The translations under genes and the position numbers were made by a program. This document shows, piece after piece, positions 34,287 through 42,740 of a stretch of DNA of 64,000 nt. Each line of letters starts with the position of its first letter. Position 1 is the first letter of the stretch. Source of the DNA: Lipingzhangella_A rawalii (GTDB lineage: Bacteria; Actinomycetota; Actinomycetes; Streptosporangiales; Streptosporangiaceae); the NCBI RefSeq assembly GCF_031628175.1, contig NZ_JAVLVT010000006.1, positions 186,001 through 250,000 of the forward strand, read 5' to 3'. The notes beneath the pieces are model-generated. The model was not told the DNA's origin and did no database searches. It saw only the letters and a list, made by a program, of their open reading frames with translations.

Positions 34287-34695
34287 GGGGCGCGGAGGGG
34301 CGTCCACTCTGCGCACGCAACTGCTCGGCAAAGGCTTCGGCCTGCGTGAGCTGCTCGCGGAGCGAGGCGCAGCGGCTGGCGATAGCCTCCTCGAACTCGG
34401 AGAGCTGCTGCAACAGCCGCGTGCGGTGGTCGTGTTCCCCGTCCCCCACGGGCAGCCGATCCAGTTGATCCAGGATATTCAGTAGCCGGCGGGTGTCCTC
34501 CAGACTGAACTCCAGGGGACGCATCCGTGTGATCAACAGCAGCCGCTGCACATCGGATTCGCAGTACAACCGGAATCCGCCTGGAGAACGGGCCGACGGC
34601 GTGACCAGCCCCATCTCGTCGTAGTACCGGATGGTGCGCAGCGACAGACCGGTTCGTTCTGCGACAGTGCCGATTTGCATGTGCTCCGTGGCCAT
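34279..34695 (-). CDS. MerR family transcriptional regulator
   Basis: 138 aa. IGTVAERTGLSLRTIRYYDEMGLVTPSARSPGGFRLY is a standard MerR helix-turn-helix. The effector half is a coiled-coil dimerisation helix (HRTRLLQQLSEFEEAIASRCASLREQL) with a single Cys and no metal-binding CxxC loop, so a redox or organic signal is more likely than a metal. GGAGG lies 7 nt before the ATG. Targets unknown. Confidence 0.9.
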   Translation of the reverse strand: MATEHMQIGTVAERTGLSLRTIRYYDEMGLVTPSARSPGGFRLYCESDVQRLLLITRMRPLEFSLEDTRRLLNILDQLDRLPVGDGEHDHRTRLLQQLSEFEEAIASRCASLREQLTQAEAFAEQLRAQSGRPSAPLM

Positions 34696-34858
34696 CACCG
34701 CACCTCCTCGGAGCCTGCCACCCTATCGTCCAGGCCCGGCCCCACGGCTGCTGTCGGCGCCGTAGGACCGGGCAGGCCGCTCGGAACAGTCACCCGCTCG
34801 TGGGCGCGGTACTGCGGCAGGCTGAGTCCGGGCTGGGCCGTGCCGACGGACGACGGCC

Positions 34859-35560
34859 TCAGGGATGGATGACGTGCAGCCGGTCCGGGAGTGCGACACA
34901 CCGTGTGCTTCGGGTGATATCGGCAACCGGCCGTCCGTCGCGCAACACGGTGAAGCTGTGCTGCGCGGGATCCACCGTCAGCACGGAGCCCGAGAACGCC
35001 GAGTTCTCGTCATCGGCCACCGCACAGACCAGCTGACCCGACGTCGGGCCGTCGCCCAGCCGGACACGCAGGTGTCGGGTGTCGCTCACCGGGAGCTCCT
35101 GGCCGTCCAGGCTCACGTGGAGCTGTCCCGCCTCGGGTGTGCTGGGGTAGATCTCGAAGTCACTGAGCGCGACGTCAATGATCTCCTCATTCTCGCGCAG
35201 TCCGAGCACGGTTGCCGGTGGGGTGGTCTCGGTGGGGCGCTGGAGCAGCGGAAGCCCCAGCAGGGCCGCCAGACGCTGCGCCTTGACCGTGGGCCAGCCA
35301 CCCGAGTCCACCAACAGGCACAGATCCTGGTAGTCGGGCTGGCTGAGCTGCTCCCGCAGCCGGGGAGTGGACAGCGGTGCGATATCGATCGGGCTTCGCT
35401 CGTCGGTCAACAGCCGTGCTCGCAGCTGAACGCTGCGTTCCCGGCTTGCCTGGTCGAATCCACGGAGCACCCCGATGGTGCCCGAGTTGACCCACGGTGC
35501 GGCGGCGTCGGCGAGTGCGACGATGCCGTCCGGGACCTCCTGCTGGGTGTTAGCGATCAC
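34859..35560 (-). CDS. Hypothetical protein, DUF2795 partner
   Basis: 233 aa, no family recognised. The N-terminal half (VNSGTIGVLRGFDQASRERSVQLRARLL, DLCLLVDSGGWPTVKAQRLAALLGLPLLQ) could be an alpha/beta fold. The C-terminal half is beta-rich (GQLHVSLDGQELPVSDTRHLRVRLGD, SFTVLRDGRPVADITRSTRC) and vaguely resembles a lipid-kinase or PH-like lobe; this is not secure. The GTG start has GGAGG 6 nt upstream and overlaps the DUF2795 gene by 11 nt. Confidence 0.6.
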   Translation of the reverse strand: MIANTQQEVPDGIVALADAAAPWVNSGTIGVLRGFDQASRERSVQLRARLLTDERSPIDIAPLSTPRLREQLSQPDYQDLCLLVDSGGWPTVKAQRLAALLGLPLLQRPTETTPPATVLGLRENEEIIDVALSDFEIYPSTPEAGQLHVSLDGQELPVSDTRHLRVRLGDGPTSGQLVCAVADDENSAFSGSVLTVDPAQHSFTVLRDGRPVADITRSTRCVALPDRLHVIHP

Positions 35561-35756
35561 GAGGTACCTCCGGAAGGTGCTGCCAAAGGCTACGCAGGTT
35601 CGAGTATGGAGCGTCCGGGAGCTGGCCGAGAGTGGCCAGTACGGCGGGCGACGCGCCCTGCAACTCGGCCGCGCTGACCATCTGCCCGGGGCGCAGAGGC
35701 CCCGAGCTGAACGCGCCCTCCAAAGTGTCGGCGATCTCCCGCCGGGTCACGCTCAT
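35550..35756 (-). CDS. DUF2795 domain protein
   Basis: 68 aa. TRREIADTLEGAF, then MVSAAELQGASPAVLATLGQLPDAPYSNLRSLWQHL follows the DUF2795 pattern (short actinobacterial helical domain of unknown function). GAGGT precedes the ATG. It is translationally coupled to the downstream 233-aa gene. Confidence 0.75.
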   Translation of the reverse strand: MSVTRREIADTLEGAFSSGPLRPGQMVSAAELQGASPAVLATLGQLPDAPYSNLRSLWQHLPEVPRDR

Positions 35757-36420
35757 GTGTTACCTCAGGTCTCGGTTGTGGCGGCGACCGGTCGGACCCG
35801 ACTGGGTCCGACCGGGCCGTCCAGATGGCGCGGTGTCCGCAATCCCTGCTGGTCGACGCATGGTGTCGGCCGCGGCGGGGATACCACGGTGTGGATGTGA
35901 CGGTGGGGTCGGGCGCAGCCCAGAGCCTGGCCCGCCCCCACCGTGACAAGCGGAAGGCCAGAAGCACACGGCGATTACGGCTGACCTTGTCGGGAGCGAC
36001 TCTACCCTCTCGTTGGGGAAGGGTTACTGGAGGGGCACACGTTCGCTGTTCACGCGAACGCATCACGAATCCGCTGCACACGGCGGTGTGGCGGCCTGGT
36101 GGTCCAGGAGTGCGGCATGGCAGCGCGACGGGTATCCCCGAACACGGAGCAGCGTGACATGTATCTCAGTCACTGACGGGGGCTGTGCCGTGTCGATACC
36201 CGCCGTGCCGGCCCGGGACAGCCGCACCCGGCGCGCCGCCGCAATGGACCGGCGGCCCCGAGCCGACCAGCCAGCGGAGCATCGGCCGTGCCCGGTGGTG
36301 CTGGCACTGCTGCTGGCCCGGCGGCGACCAGTACCGGGGCGCGGAGTGCGGTCTCCTACCGGGTGGGTGCTGCTCCCCAGGACTCCCCGCGTTGGCGCGG
36401 AGTTGCTACTCTCAACAGTG
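35757..36420. other. Intergenic region before the cobalamin riboswitch
   Basis: 660 bp with no supportable gene. It should hold the DUF2795 promoter (minus strand) and the metE promoter (plus strand); I could not place either box with confidence. Confidence 0.35.
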
Positions 36421-36632
36421 CGACAGGTTCTCCCGGGAGTCAGCACACGGTGGCGACCGGGGGAGGCAACAGGGAATCCGGTGAGAATCCGGGACTGCCC
36501 CGCAGCGGTTAGTGGGAACGAACGCCGTCACCGCGGTGATCGCGGTAAAGCACTGGACGCCACGTCCGGGAAGCGACGGCCAGTAGGCCGAGTGTCGAGA
36601 GCTCACGCGCCCACGAGTCCGAAGACCTGCCT
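36421..36632 (+). ncRNA. Cobalamin (AdoCbl) riboswitch
   Basis: The conserved core is plain: AGGGAATCCGGTGAGAATCC followed by GGGACTGCCCCGC (36531 side of the core begins near 36471), and near the 3' end a B12-box-like GAAGACCTGCC. P1 forms from CAGGT (36424-36428) and ACCTG (36625-36629). It lies upstream of the B12-independent methionine synthase, the textbook target: cobalamin binding would switch metE off when the B12-dependent enzyme can work. Confidence 0.93.
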
Positions 36633-36638
36633 GTGGTA

Positions 36639-36660
36639 GCGCCCACCGCCCGGTGGGCGC
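36639..36660 (+). terminator. Hairpin in the metE leader (riboswitch expression platform)
   Basis: A perfect 10-bp stem GCGCCCACCG/CGGTGGGCGC with a 2-nt centre begins 10 nt after riboswitch P1 and is followed by TTGCG. It may act as the terminator or as part of the switch; the start codon is still 124 nt away, so control by termination is favoured. Confidence 0.55.
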
Positions 36661-36784
36661 TTGCGTCCGAGCCTCGCGGGTGGGCAGGGAGCGAGAGACA
36701 GAGCGACCCGGGTGCCCCGGTCCTCCTCGCCGATGCTGCGCGCGTGCCTCGGACGCCGCAGACGAGCTCGCGAGGAGAGAGCAA

Positions 36785-39085
36785 GTGACTGATCGTAACC
36801 CCGTTGGCGCCACCATTCTTGGCTATCCCCGGATCGGACCCGATCGGGAGCTCAAGCGTGCGGTGGAAAGCTACTGGGCCGGAACCAGCACCGCCGCCGA
36901 CCTGGAGGAAACCGCCCGGACACTGCGGGTGAACACCTGGGACGAGCTCAAGGCGGCCGGGCTGGACTCGATTCCCTCCAACACCTTCTCCTATTACGAC
37001 CAGGTTCTGGACACCGCAGCCCTGGTCGGTGCCCTACCTCCGCGCCACACCGAGCTGGGGCTCTCCCCCCTGGACACCTACTTCGCCGCGGCTCGCGGCA
37101 CCCAACAGGCCCCCGCCCTGGAAATGACCAAGTGGTTCGACACGAACTACCACTACCTGGTTCCGGAGCTGGGCCCGGATACCGGGTTCGCACTGGCGGG
37201 CAGCAAGCCCATCGACGAGTACGTTGAGGCCCGCAAACTGGGCCTGGAGACCCGGCCGGTACTGCTGGGGCCGGTCACCTTCCTGCTGCTGGCCAAGGCA
37301 CACGCCGACGCGCCGGAGGACTTCCAGCCGTTGTCCCTCCTGGAACGACTGCTTCCGGTGTACGAGGAGCTGTTGGCCGCCCTGCACTCCGCCGGGGCGG
37401 AGTGGGTCCAGTTGGACGAACCGGCGTTCGTGGCCGACCGTTCCGCCGCGGAGCTGGCCGCGCTGGACCAGGCCTACACCCGGCTGGGTGGGCGTCCAGA
37501 CCGTCCGAGCATCCTGGTGGCCAGTTACTTCGGTTCCCTCGGGGAGGCGCTGGGGACCCTCGCCCGCGTACCGGTGGAGGGTTTGGCTCTCGACCTGGTC
37601 ACCGACCCCACCGCCGGAGATGCGGCCGCCGCACAGACGGCCCTGCGGGACAAGGAGGTCGTGGCCGGGGTTGTGGACGGGCGCAACATCTGGCGAACCG
37701 ACGTCGACACGGCGATGACCAAGGCCGCCACCCTGCTGGGCAGCGTCGGGCGTTTGGGGGTGTCCACTTCCTGTTCCCTGCTCCACGTTCCCTACGACGT
37801 GGACCGAGAGACCGCAATGCCCGAACGGCTGCGCAGCTGGCTGGCCTTCGCGCGGCAGAAGGTCGCCGAGGTGGTGCTGCTCGGTCGGGCCCTGCGCCAC
37901 GGGCAGGACGCTGCGTCCGTGGTGGACGAGTTGGCGCGGGCCCGCGCGGCCGTGGCGGATCGGGGCAGCGCCAGTGACCTGCGTGAGCCCCGGGTTCGGG
38001 CGCGACTGGACTCCCTGCGGCCCGAGCACGCCCAGCGGGGCGACTACGCCAAACGCGCCGGGGAGCAGCAGTCCTCGTTGGGCCTGCCCGCGCTGCCCAC
38101 CACAACGATCGGGTCTTTCCCCCAGACCGACGAACTGCGCCGGGCACGAGCCCAGCACCGGGCCGGCCAGCTCGACACCGAGCAGTACCACGCCGCGATG
38201 CGCAGCGAGATCGAACGCGTGATCCGGTTGCAGGAAGACATCGGGTTGGATGTGCTGGTGCACGGGGAGCCCGAGCGCAACGACATGGTGCAGTACTTCG
38301 CCGAGCAGCTGCGCGGATTCGCCGCGACCGAACACGGCTGGGTCCAGTCCTACGGATCCCGGTGTGTGCGGCCGCCGGTGCTCTTCGGAGACGTGTCCCG
38401 CCCGGAACCGATGACGGTGGAGTGGGCCACGTTCGCCCAGTCCCTGACCGACCGCCCCGTCAAGGGCATGCTGACCGGGCCGGTCACGATTCTGGCCTGG
38501 TCCTTCGTCCGCGATGACCAGCCGCTGGCCGACACCGCGCGGCAGGTGGCCCTGGCAATTCGAGACGAGGTGCATGACCTGGAGTCGGCCGGGATCCGTG
38601 CGATCCAGGTGGACGAGCCGGCTCTGCGGGAGCTGCTACCCCTGCGCCAGTCCGCGCACAAGGAGTACCTCTCCTGGTCCGTGGAGTCGTTCCGGCTCGC
38701 GACGTCGGGCATCTCCGATTCCACACAAATCCACACCCATCTCTGCTACTCCGAGTTCGGGGAGATCCTGCCCGGCATCGCGGCGCTGGACGCCGACGTG
38801 ACCAGTATCGAGGCGGCACGATCCCGGATGGAGGTGCTTTCCGACCTCAACGCGGCGGGATTCGCCCGCGGGGTGGGCCCAGGTGTCTACGACATCCACT
38901 CACCACGGGTTCCCGACGTTGACGAGATCAGCAACCTCCTGCGCACCGCGGTGGCCGCGGTTCCCGCCGAGCGTGTGTGGGTGAACCCGGACTGTGGCCT
39001 GAAGACACGCGGCTACGCCGAGGTCGAACCGGCCCTGCGCAACCTCGTGTCCGCCGCGCGGCAGGTACGCGCGGAACAACGGTAG
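36785..39085 (+). CDS. metE: Cobalamin-independent methionine synthase
   Basis: 766 aa, full length. It transfers the methyl group of 5-methyltetrahydropteroyl-triglutamate to homocysteine. N-terminal GYPRIGPDRELKRAVESYW and FDTNYHYLVPEL, C-terminal TIGSFPQTDELRRAR. Zinc ligands are in HTHLCYSEF (His, Cys), the Glu of ADVTSIEAARS, and Cys in NPDCGLKTRG. The GTG start has GAGGAG 8 nt upstream. Transcription is under the upstream cobalamin riboswitch. Confidence 0.97.
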   Translation: MTDRNPVGATILGYPRIGPDRELKRAVESYWAGTSTAADLEETARTLRVNTWDELKAAGLDSIPSNTFSYYDQVLDTAALVGALPPRHTELGLSPLDTYFAAARGTQQAPALEMTKWFDTNYHYLVPELGPDTGFALAGSKPIDEYVEARKLGLETRPVLLGPVTFLLLAKAHADAPEDFQPLSLLERLLPVYEELLAALHSAGAEWVQLDEPAFVADRSAAELAALDQAYTRLGGRPDRPSILVASYFGSLGEALGTLARVPVEGLALDLVTDPTAGDAAAAQTALRDKEVVAGVVDGRNIWRTDVDTAMTKAATLLGSVGRLGVSTSCSLLHVPYDVDRETAMPERLRSWLAFARQKVAEVVLLGRALRHGQDAASVVDELARARAAVADRGSASDLREPRVRARLDSLRPEHAQRGDYAKRAGEQQSSLGLPALPTTTIGSFPQTDELRRARAQHRAGQLDTEQYHAAMRSEIERVIRLQEDIGLDVLVHGEPERNDMVQYFAEQLRGFAATEHGWVQSYGSRCVRPPVLFGDVSRPEPMTVEWATFAQSLTDRPVKGMLTGPVTILAWSFVRDDQPLADTARQVALAIRDEVHDLESAGIRAIQVDEPALRELLPLRQSAHKEYLSWSVESFRLATSGISDSTQIHTHLCYSEFGEILPGIAALDADVTSIEAARSRMEVLSDLNAAGFARGVGPGVYDIHSPRVPDVDEISNLLRTAVAAVPAERVWVNPDCGLKTRGYAEVEPALRNLVSAARQVRAEQR

Positions 39086-39558
39086 GGGCGGCGGCACCGG
39101 GGCGTCGGGCCGGCGGTCTCTGCCCAGAGGTCAGCGGCGGGTAGGGACCGGGACCTCCATGTCGTTCGATCCGACGACAGAACCCGCCGGGACGTGGGTT
39201 CAGCAGGAGGAGCGCGGTGTCCGCAGCGCGTGCGCCCCGACGCCCCGCCGCCCCTTCCCAGGGCCCCGGGGTGGCTGTCCGGTTCCGTGGTTCACGGCGG
39301 TGACGGTGGGGGTGGGTCGAACCTCGCCTTGGCGCCCACCTCGATTCCCCGAACGGGAAGGGAAAATCCACCGCTACGGGGAACACTGTCACCGAACCCC
39401 GGGACTGGGCCCCTGCGGCCGAGGACGGCGAGTCCTGGGGCCTGCCCGTCCCGGCGCCATGGTTTCCCCCTTGCGTGGCGCCGGGACGGTGCCCGGCACG
39501 TGGTGGCTGCACGCCGCGATCGTCGTCCGCATCACGGTGCGGCGTGGGGTGGCACCGG
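39086..39558. other. Intergenic region after metE
   Basis: 470 bp between convergent genes. Several short open frames exist but none has a domain or ribosome site. No distinct terminator stem was found. Confidence 0.35.
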
Positions 39559-40227
39559 TCAGGCGGCGGGTGGCCCTGCACTCGGGGGTGGGTAGCCTCC
39601 CTGGCCCGGCGATGGCCCGGCTGCCGATCCGTAGTACTGCTGGAGTAGCTGGCGGTGATGCTTGCGGCGCCGTGCTGCGGTGACGATGACCGTGGTGCCG
39701 CCAACGGCGATAAGTGCGGTGAACAGAATCAGGGAAACCCCCAGCACCATGCCGACGGATCGTGTTGCCGCCGAGTCACTGTCTGCGTAGGCGATGGCGT
39801 AGGTGACCGCGTCGTCACTGCTGCACGAGATGGTGTGGGTTCCGGCCTGATCCAGCTGGACGATCGCCGCGCGCTCCCAGTACGTCCCGTGAACGTCGAC
39901 CTCGTGTGTGTAGGAGCTTTCGGTGAGGCCCGGCGGGTCGCCAGGGCCGGTAACCGTACAGTCACCGGCCTCGTAGGGATTCGCGGCTGGGGTGTCCACG
40001 TAGAGGACCCAGGCCTGATCCGGATCGGTTGGAGCCGGGGCCTCGAACTCGACCTCGTCCCCGGCGGTGAACTGGGAGTTGAACTCGGGAGACGACATCG
40101 CCTGGAGGAGCCCCGCTCCACACCCCCCGACCGCGAGCACGAACGCGAACACGATGATCCCACTCCCGGCCCAGTACCAACGGCGCCCGGGCCGCAGATA
40201 TCGGGGATCGATGCCGTAGGGGGGCAT
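39559..40227 (-). CDS. Two-helix membrane protein with extracellular beta domain (paralogue of 47796 gene)
   Basis: 222 aa, unknown function. Helix 1 (WYWAGSGIIVFAFVLAVGGCGAGLLQAM) is followed by a ~110-residue acidic extracellular domain with paired cysteines (GDCTVTGPGDPPG, HTISCSSDDAVTYAIAYADSDSAATR). A second helix (VLGVSLILFTALIAVGGTTVIV) and a basic, Gln/Pro-rich cytosolic tail follow. GGAGGTG is 8 nt before the ATG. A clear paralogue lies at 47796-48440; the pair brackets the ATP-grasp cluster. Confidence 0.7.
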   Translation of the reverse strand: MPPYGIDPRYLRPGRRWYWAGSGIIVFAFVLAVGGCGAGLLQAMSSPEFNSQFTAGDEVEFEAPAPTDPDQAWVLYVDTPAANPYEAGDCTVTGPGDPPGLTESSYTHEVDVHGTYWERAAIVQLDQAGTHTISCSSDDAVTYAIAYADSDSAATRSVGMVLGVSLILFTALIAVGGTTVIVTAARRRKHHRQLLQQYYGSAAGPSPGQGGYPPPSAGPPAA

Positions 40228-40726
40228 GTCGGTTACACCTCCAGTGCCGTTGCGCGATTGTCTAGCTTAGGCCCTGCTCTGTAGGTCGTGACTCCGCTCC
40301 AGTCCCGCCCCACCGGCTCCCATCGGCCTGGTGTGGCCCTCATGGCTGGGGAGAGGCCCCGGTACGTCAGCGCACCCCTGGGGCCAGGCATCCCCGCTTC
40401 GGAAGCTGTGGCCGGGGCAGGGGCCACGCAGCGTCGGCGGATCCGTGTAGTGGCCCGGCCGCCGGTGGTCCGCACACAGGCTGGTCCCGCTGCGCACCTC
40501 GTGCCAGAGCCCAGCCGGGAGCGGAGCGCCACCCCCGGGCACCCGAGTTTGGTCATGGCTGGTTCCCATCTGACCTGCACAAGCCAGGGGGAGGCCGGAT
40601 CGCCACGAGCCAGCGAAAATTCATCCTATTATTCTACCTTTATCTGTACCGGCCCCGCTTGTCCACTTCGAGCGGGTCTTCGATACAGTCATCAAAAATG
40701 TCGTTTAATGGAGCTAGGATCACTTG
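40228..40726. other. Intergenic region upstream of the ATP-grasp cluster
   Basis: 500 bp. The first ~370 bp are GC-rich and featureless. From ~40610 the composition turns AT-rich, unlike the rest of the window, leading into the cluster promoter. Confidence 0.45.
40659..40687 (+). promoter_or_regulatory. Candidate promoter of the ATP-grasp cluster
   Basis: TTGTCC (40659-40664) and GATACA (40682-40687) are 17 nt apart, a good housekeeping-sigma arrangement, and would give a leader of ~33 nt before the ferredoxin ATG. Confidence 0.45.
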
Positions 40727-41035
40727 ATGGTCGGACCCGACGACCTTGGCTCGCGCAAAGTTCGAGTCGAACTGCAAACGCGCGACCCACGTTGGAAATC
40801 TCCGCCAATGAAAATCGCCGCTAATGAATGTATTCATTGCAACTCGTGTGTACGGGCGTGTCCGAGTGTGTTCGACGCAATTGTGAACGTCTCGCACGAT
40901 GTCATTATCGTGCCCGAGTTGTGTTCCGGCTGCCCCAAGTGTGTTGCCGCATGCCCGGTCGACTGCATCTACCCCGACCCTGACTGGGAGCCCACCACCG
41001 ACGTCTCCATCTGGGATGAGGTACGGCGTGGCTAG
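40727..41035 (+). CDS. 2[4Fe-4S] ferredoxin
   Basis: 102 aa. Two cluster motifs, CIHCNSCVRACP and CSGCPKCVAACPVDC, separated by a strand-rich spacer. The ~35 N-terminal residues (MVGPDDLGSRKVRVELQTRD) are an extension not needed for a minimal ferredoxin and may dock to the partner enzyme. ATG 40727 with AGGA ~8 nt upstream. Its stop overlaps the next gene by 8 nt, so the 570-aa protein is the likely electron acceptor or donor. Confidence 0.88.
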   Translation: MVGPDDLGSRKVRVELQTRDPRWKSPPMKIAANECIHCNSCVRACPSVFDAIVNVSHDVIIVPELCSGCPKCVAACPVDCIYPDPDWEPTTDVSIWDEVRRG

Positions 41036-42740
41036 GGAGAATCCGCGCCAGCGCATACCGAGACAAAAGAAGCTCAGCAGTCGCCCCAGCCGGGAGTCTC
41101 TCGAGGCGGGTACGTCCACACCCCCGGAGCATGAGACTCCGTGGCCGCTGGAAGAGGTGGCTGACCTACTTCGAGCTCGGCTTCACGAGGAGGACTCCGC
41201 AACCGGGCTGTGGGCGCTGTTGACGGTGGACGGACGCGTCCATGCAAACCTGGCCCACGACCAACTCACCCGCACGGAGCGAATCGCCTTCGAACTCCAG
41301 TCCCGGGAACACAACACCGGACGTGTCGTGTTTCGGGGGCGCTATGGCTATACCCACGGGGGCAAGCCCTACATCGACGTTCCAGGCGCCCCGCCAACGG
41401 AACGCATCGTCGCGGTCCACGACCCGGTCGGAACCCTCTCCTGGGATGCGGAGCTCGTTCAGGAGTACTTGGCACGCGCCGCCGAGGCACAGACCGCAGA
41501 CACGGAGGAGGCAGCTGTTGCGTATCGGGAACTGGCACAGTGGGCTCCGGAAACCCGCGCGCAGGCCCTGGCGGACCTCCGGGACGCTCTGTGGCGCGGT
41601 GCCCCCATCTCGACCTTTCATGGTCAGGTGAACTACACGAACCTTCGGTCCCCGCGGACACTCACCGGCCAGTCACACAAACCGATCAACCACAACTGCC
41701 TCCTGCACGGACTGGAAGAGGTACCGCTTGAGGAGTGGCCCGAGGCCGCCCAGCTGTTCGTGACACGTGGAGCGTGGCTCATCGACACGTTCGGGATCAA
41801 CGGCCTCGAGTACCTGAACGGCCTCCAACTCGGTGTCGGCGGTGGGGCCGTGGATGCACCGCCCGGTTCGGCCACGGTGCACGCTCCGCGATTCCGCATG
41901 GTTGATGGCGTGTTGCGGAACAAGCGCCATCAGACTTTGCAGGCCTGGGGGCCGTCGAGATCCCTGCTCGAGCATGTCCGGTCGTCGGAGTACCTCGGTT
42001 ATCCCGCGGATCCGGAAACCCTGACGGGCGTTATCGAGTCGCGGATGGACCGTGCAGCGAGCAACGGCGCAGCGAGCGACACCTACGCGGACGTCCTCGA
42101 AGAGCTCCTGACGGTGTTGCGGCATGCCACGGACTCCGAGATGGCGATGAGCCGCGGGTATCGTACACCGCAGGACCTCATCAGGAGTGTGCAGGACTCC
42201 GATCGTTCCCGACTGGTGAATTCGGGGTTGGATGACCAATACTGCTGTGTCGTCGCCGAGAAGCACGAAGCCGGTCAGGCTGACCGGTTGTGGGCGATAT
42301 CCTCACGAATGCGCTACAACACATGGCATTTCCGCCCCTGGAGCGACAATGCCGAGGACGTCGACGGTGTGGCCGAGGTCTACGCTCCACCGGGAACTCC
42401 GGATATCACCACGCATGCAGACTTCCATCATCCCGGTCACATCAACTACTCGGTGAAGCACTCCATTCGTGCTCCAGAAGAGATACACGTCGGTTCGGAG
42501 AGGTTCGTGGGGATCATCGATGTGCGGCTGTCCCGTGCGGTCGACCGCAGATACCACGAACAGGACCTGGCGGATTCCGTCTTTGTGGCGAGTCTGATCA
42601 AGCTCGCCTACGAAAGACTTGTGGCAGCGGCGCGCGAATCAGGGACCGGGACCCAGATACGAGGATTCGATATCGACTGGTACCGGCGTACCTACCTCCC
42701 ACAGCCCACGGAAATGACCGCACTCCATGCTGGACGTTAG
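41028..42740 (+). CDS. Unrecognised 570-aa protein of the ATP-grasp cluster
   Basis: 570 aa; I do not recognise the family. It is soluble, with no signal peptide or membrane helix. Notable segments are ISTFHGQVNYTNLRSPRTLT, KPINHNCLLHGLEEVPLEEW, INGLEYLNGLQLGVGGGAVD and a His-rich C-terminal patch, THADFHHPGHINYSVKHS, that could bind metal. The N-terminal ~35 residues are basic and disordered. Coupling to the ferredoxin (8-nt overlap; GAGG 6 nt before the GTG) suggests a redox or metalloenzyme that makes or tailors the substrate of the ATP-grasp ligases. The 3' end overlaps the MFS gene by 14 nt. Confidence 0.65.
   Translation: MARENPRQRIPRQKKLSSRPSRESLEAGTSTPPEHETPWPLEEVADLLRARLHEEDSATGLWALLTVDGRVHANLAHDQLTRTERIAFELQSREHNTGRVVFRGRYGYTHGGKPYIDVPGAPPTERIVAVHDPVGTLSWDAELVQEYLARAAEAQTADTEEAAVAYRELAQWAPETRAQALADLRDALWRGAPISTFHGQVNYTNLRSPRTLTGQSHKPINHNCLLHGLEEVPLEEWPEAAQLFVTRGAWLIDTFGINGLEYLNGLQLGVGGGAVDAPPGSATVHAPRFRMVDGVLRNKRHQTLQAWGPSRSLLEHVRSSEYLGYPADPETLTGVIESRMDRAASNGAASDTYADVLEELLTVLRHATDSEMAMSRGYRTPQDLIRSVQDSDRSRLVNSGLDDQYCCVVAEKHEAGQADRLWAISSRMRYNTWHFRPWSDNAEDVDGVAEVYAPPGTPDITTHADFHHPGHINYSVKHSIRAPEEIHVGSERFVGIIDVRLSRAVDRRYHEQDLADSVFVASLIKLAYERLVAAARESGTGTQIRGFDIDWYRRTYLPQPTEMTALHAGR

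Noticed and set aside
40899..41027. Longer N-terminus of the 570-aa cluster protein
   Set aside because: It would overlap most of the ferredoxin in another frame; GTG 41028 has a proper GAGG and a short overlap.
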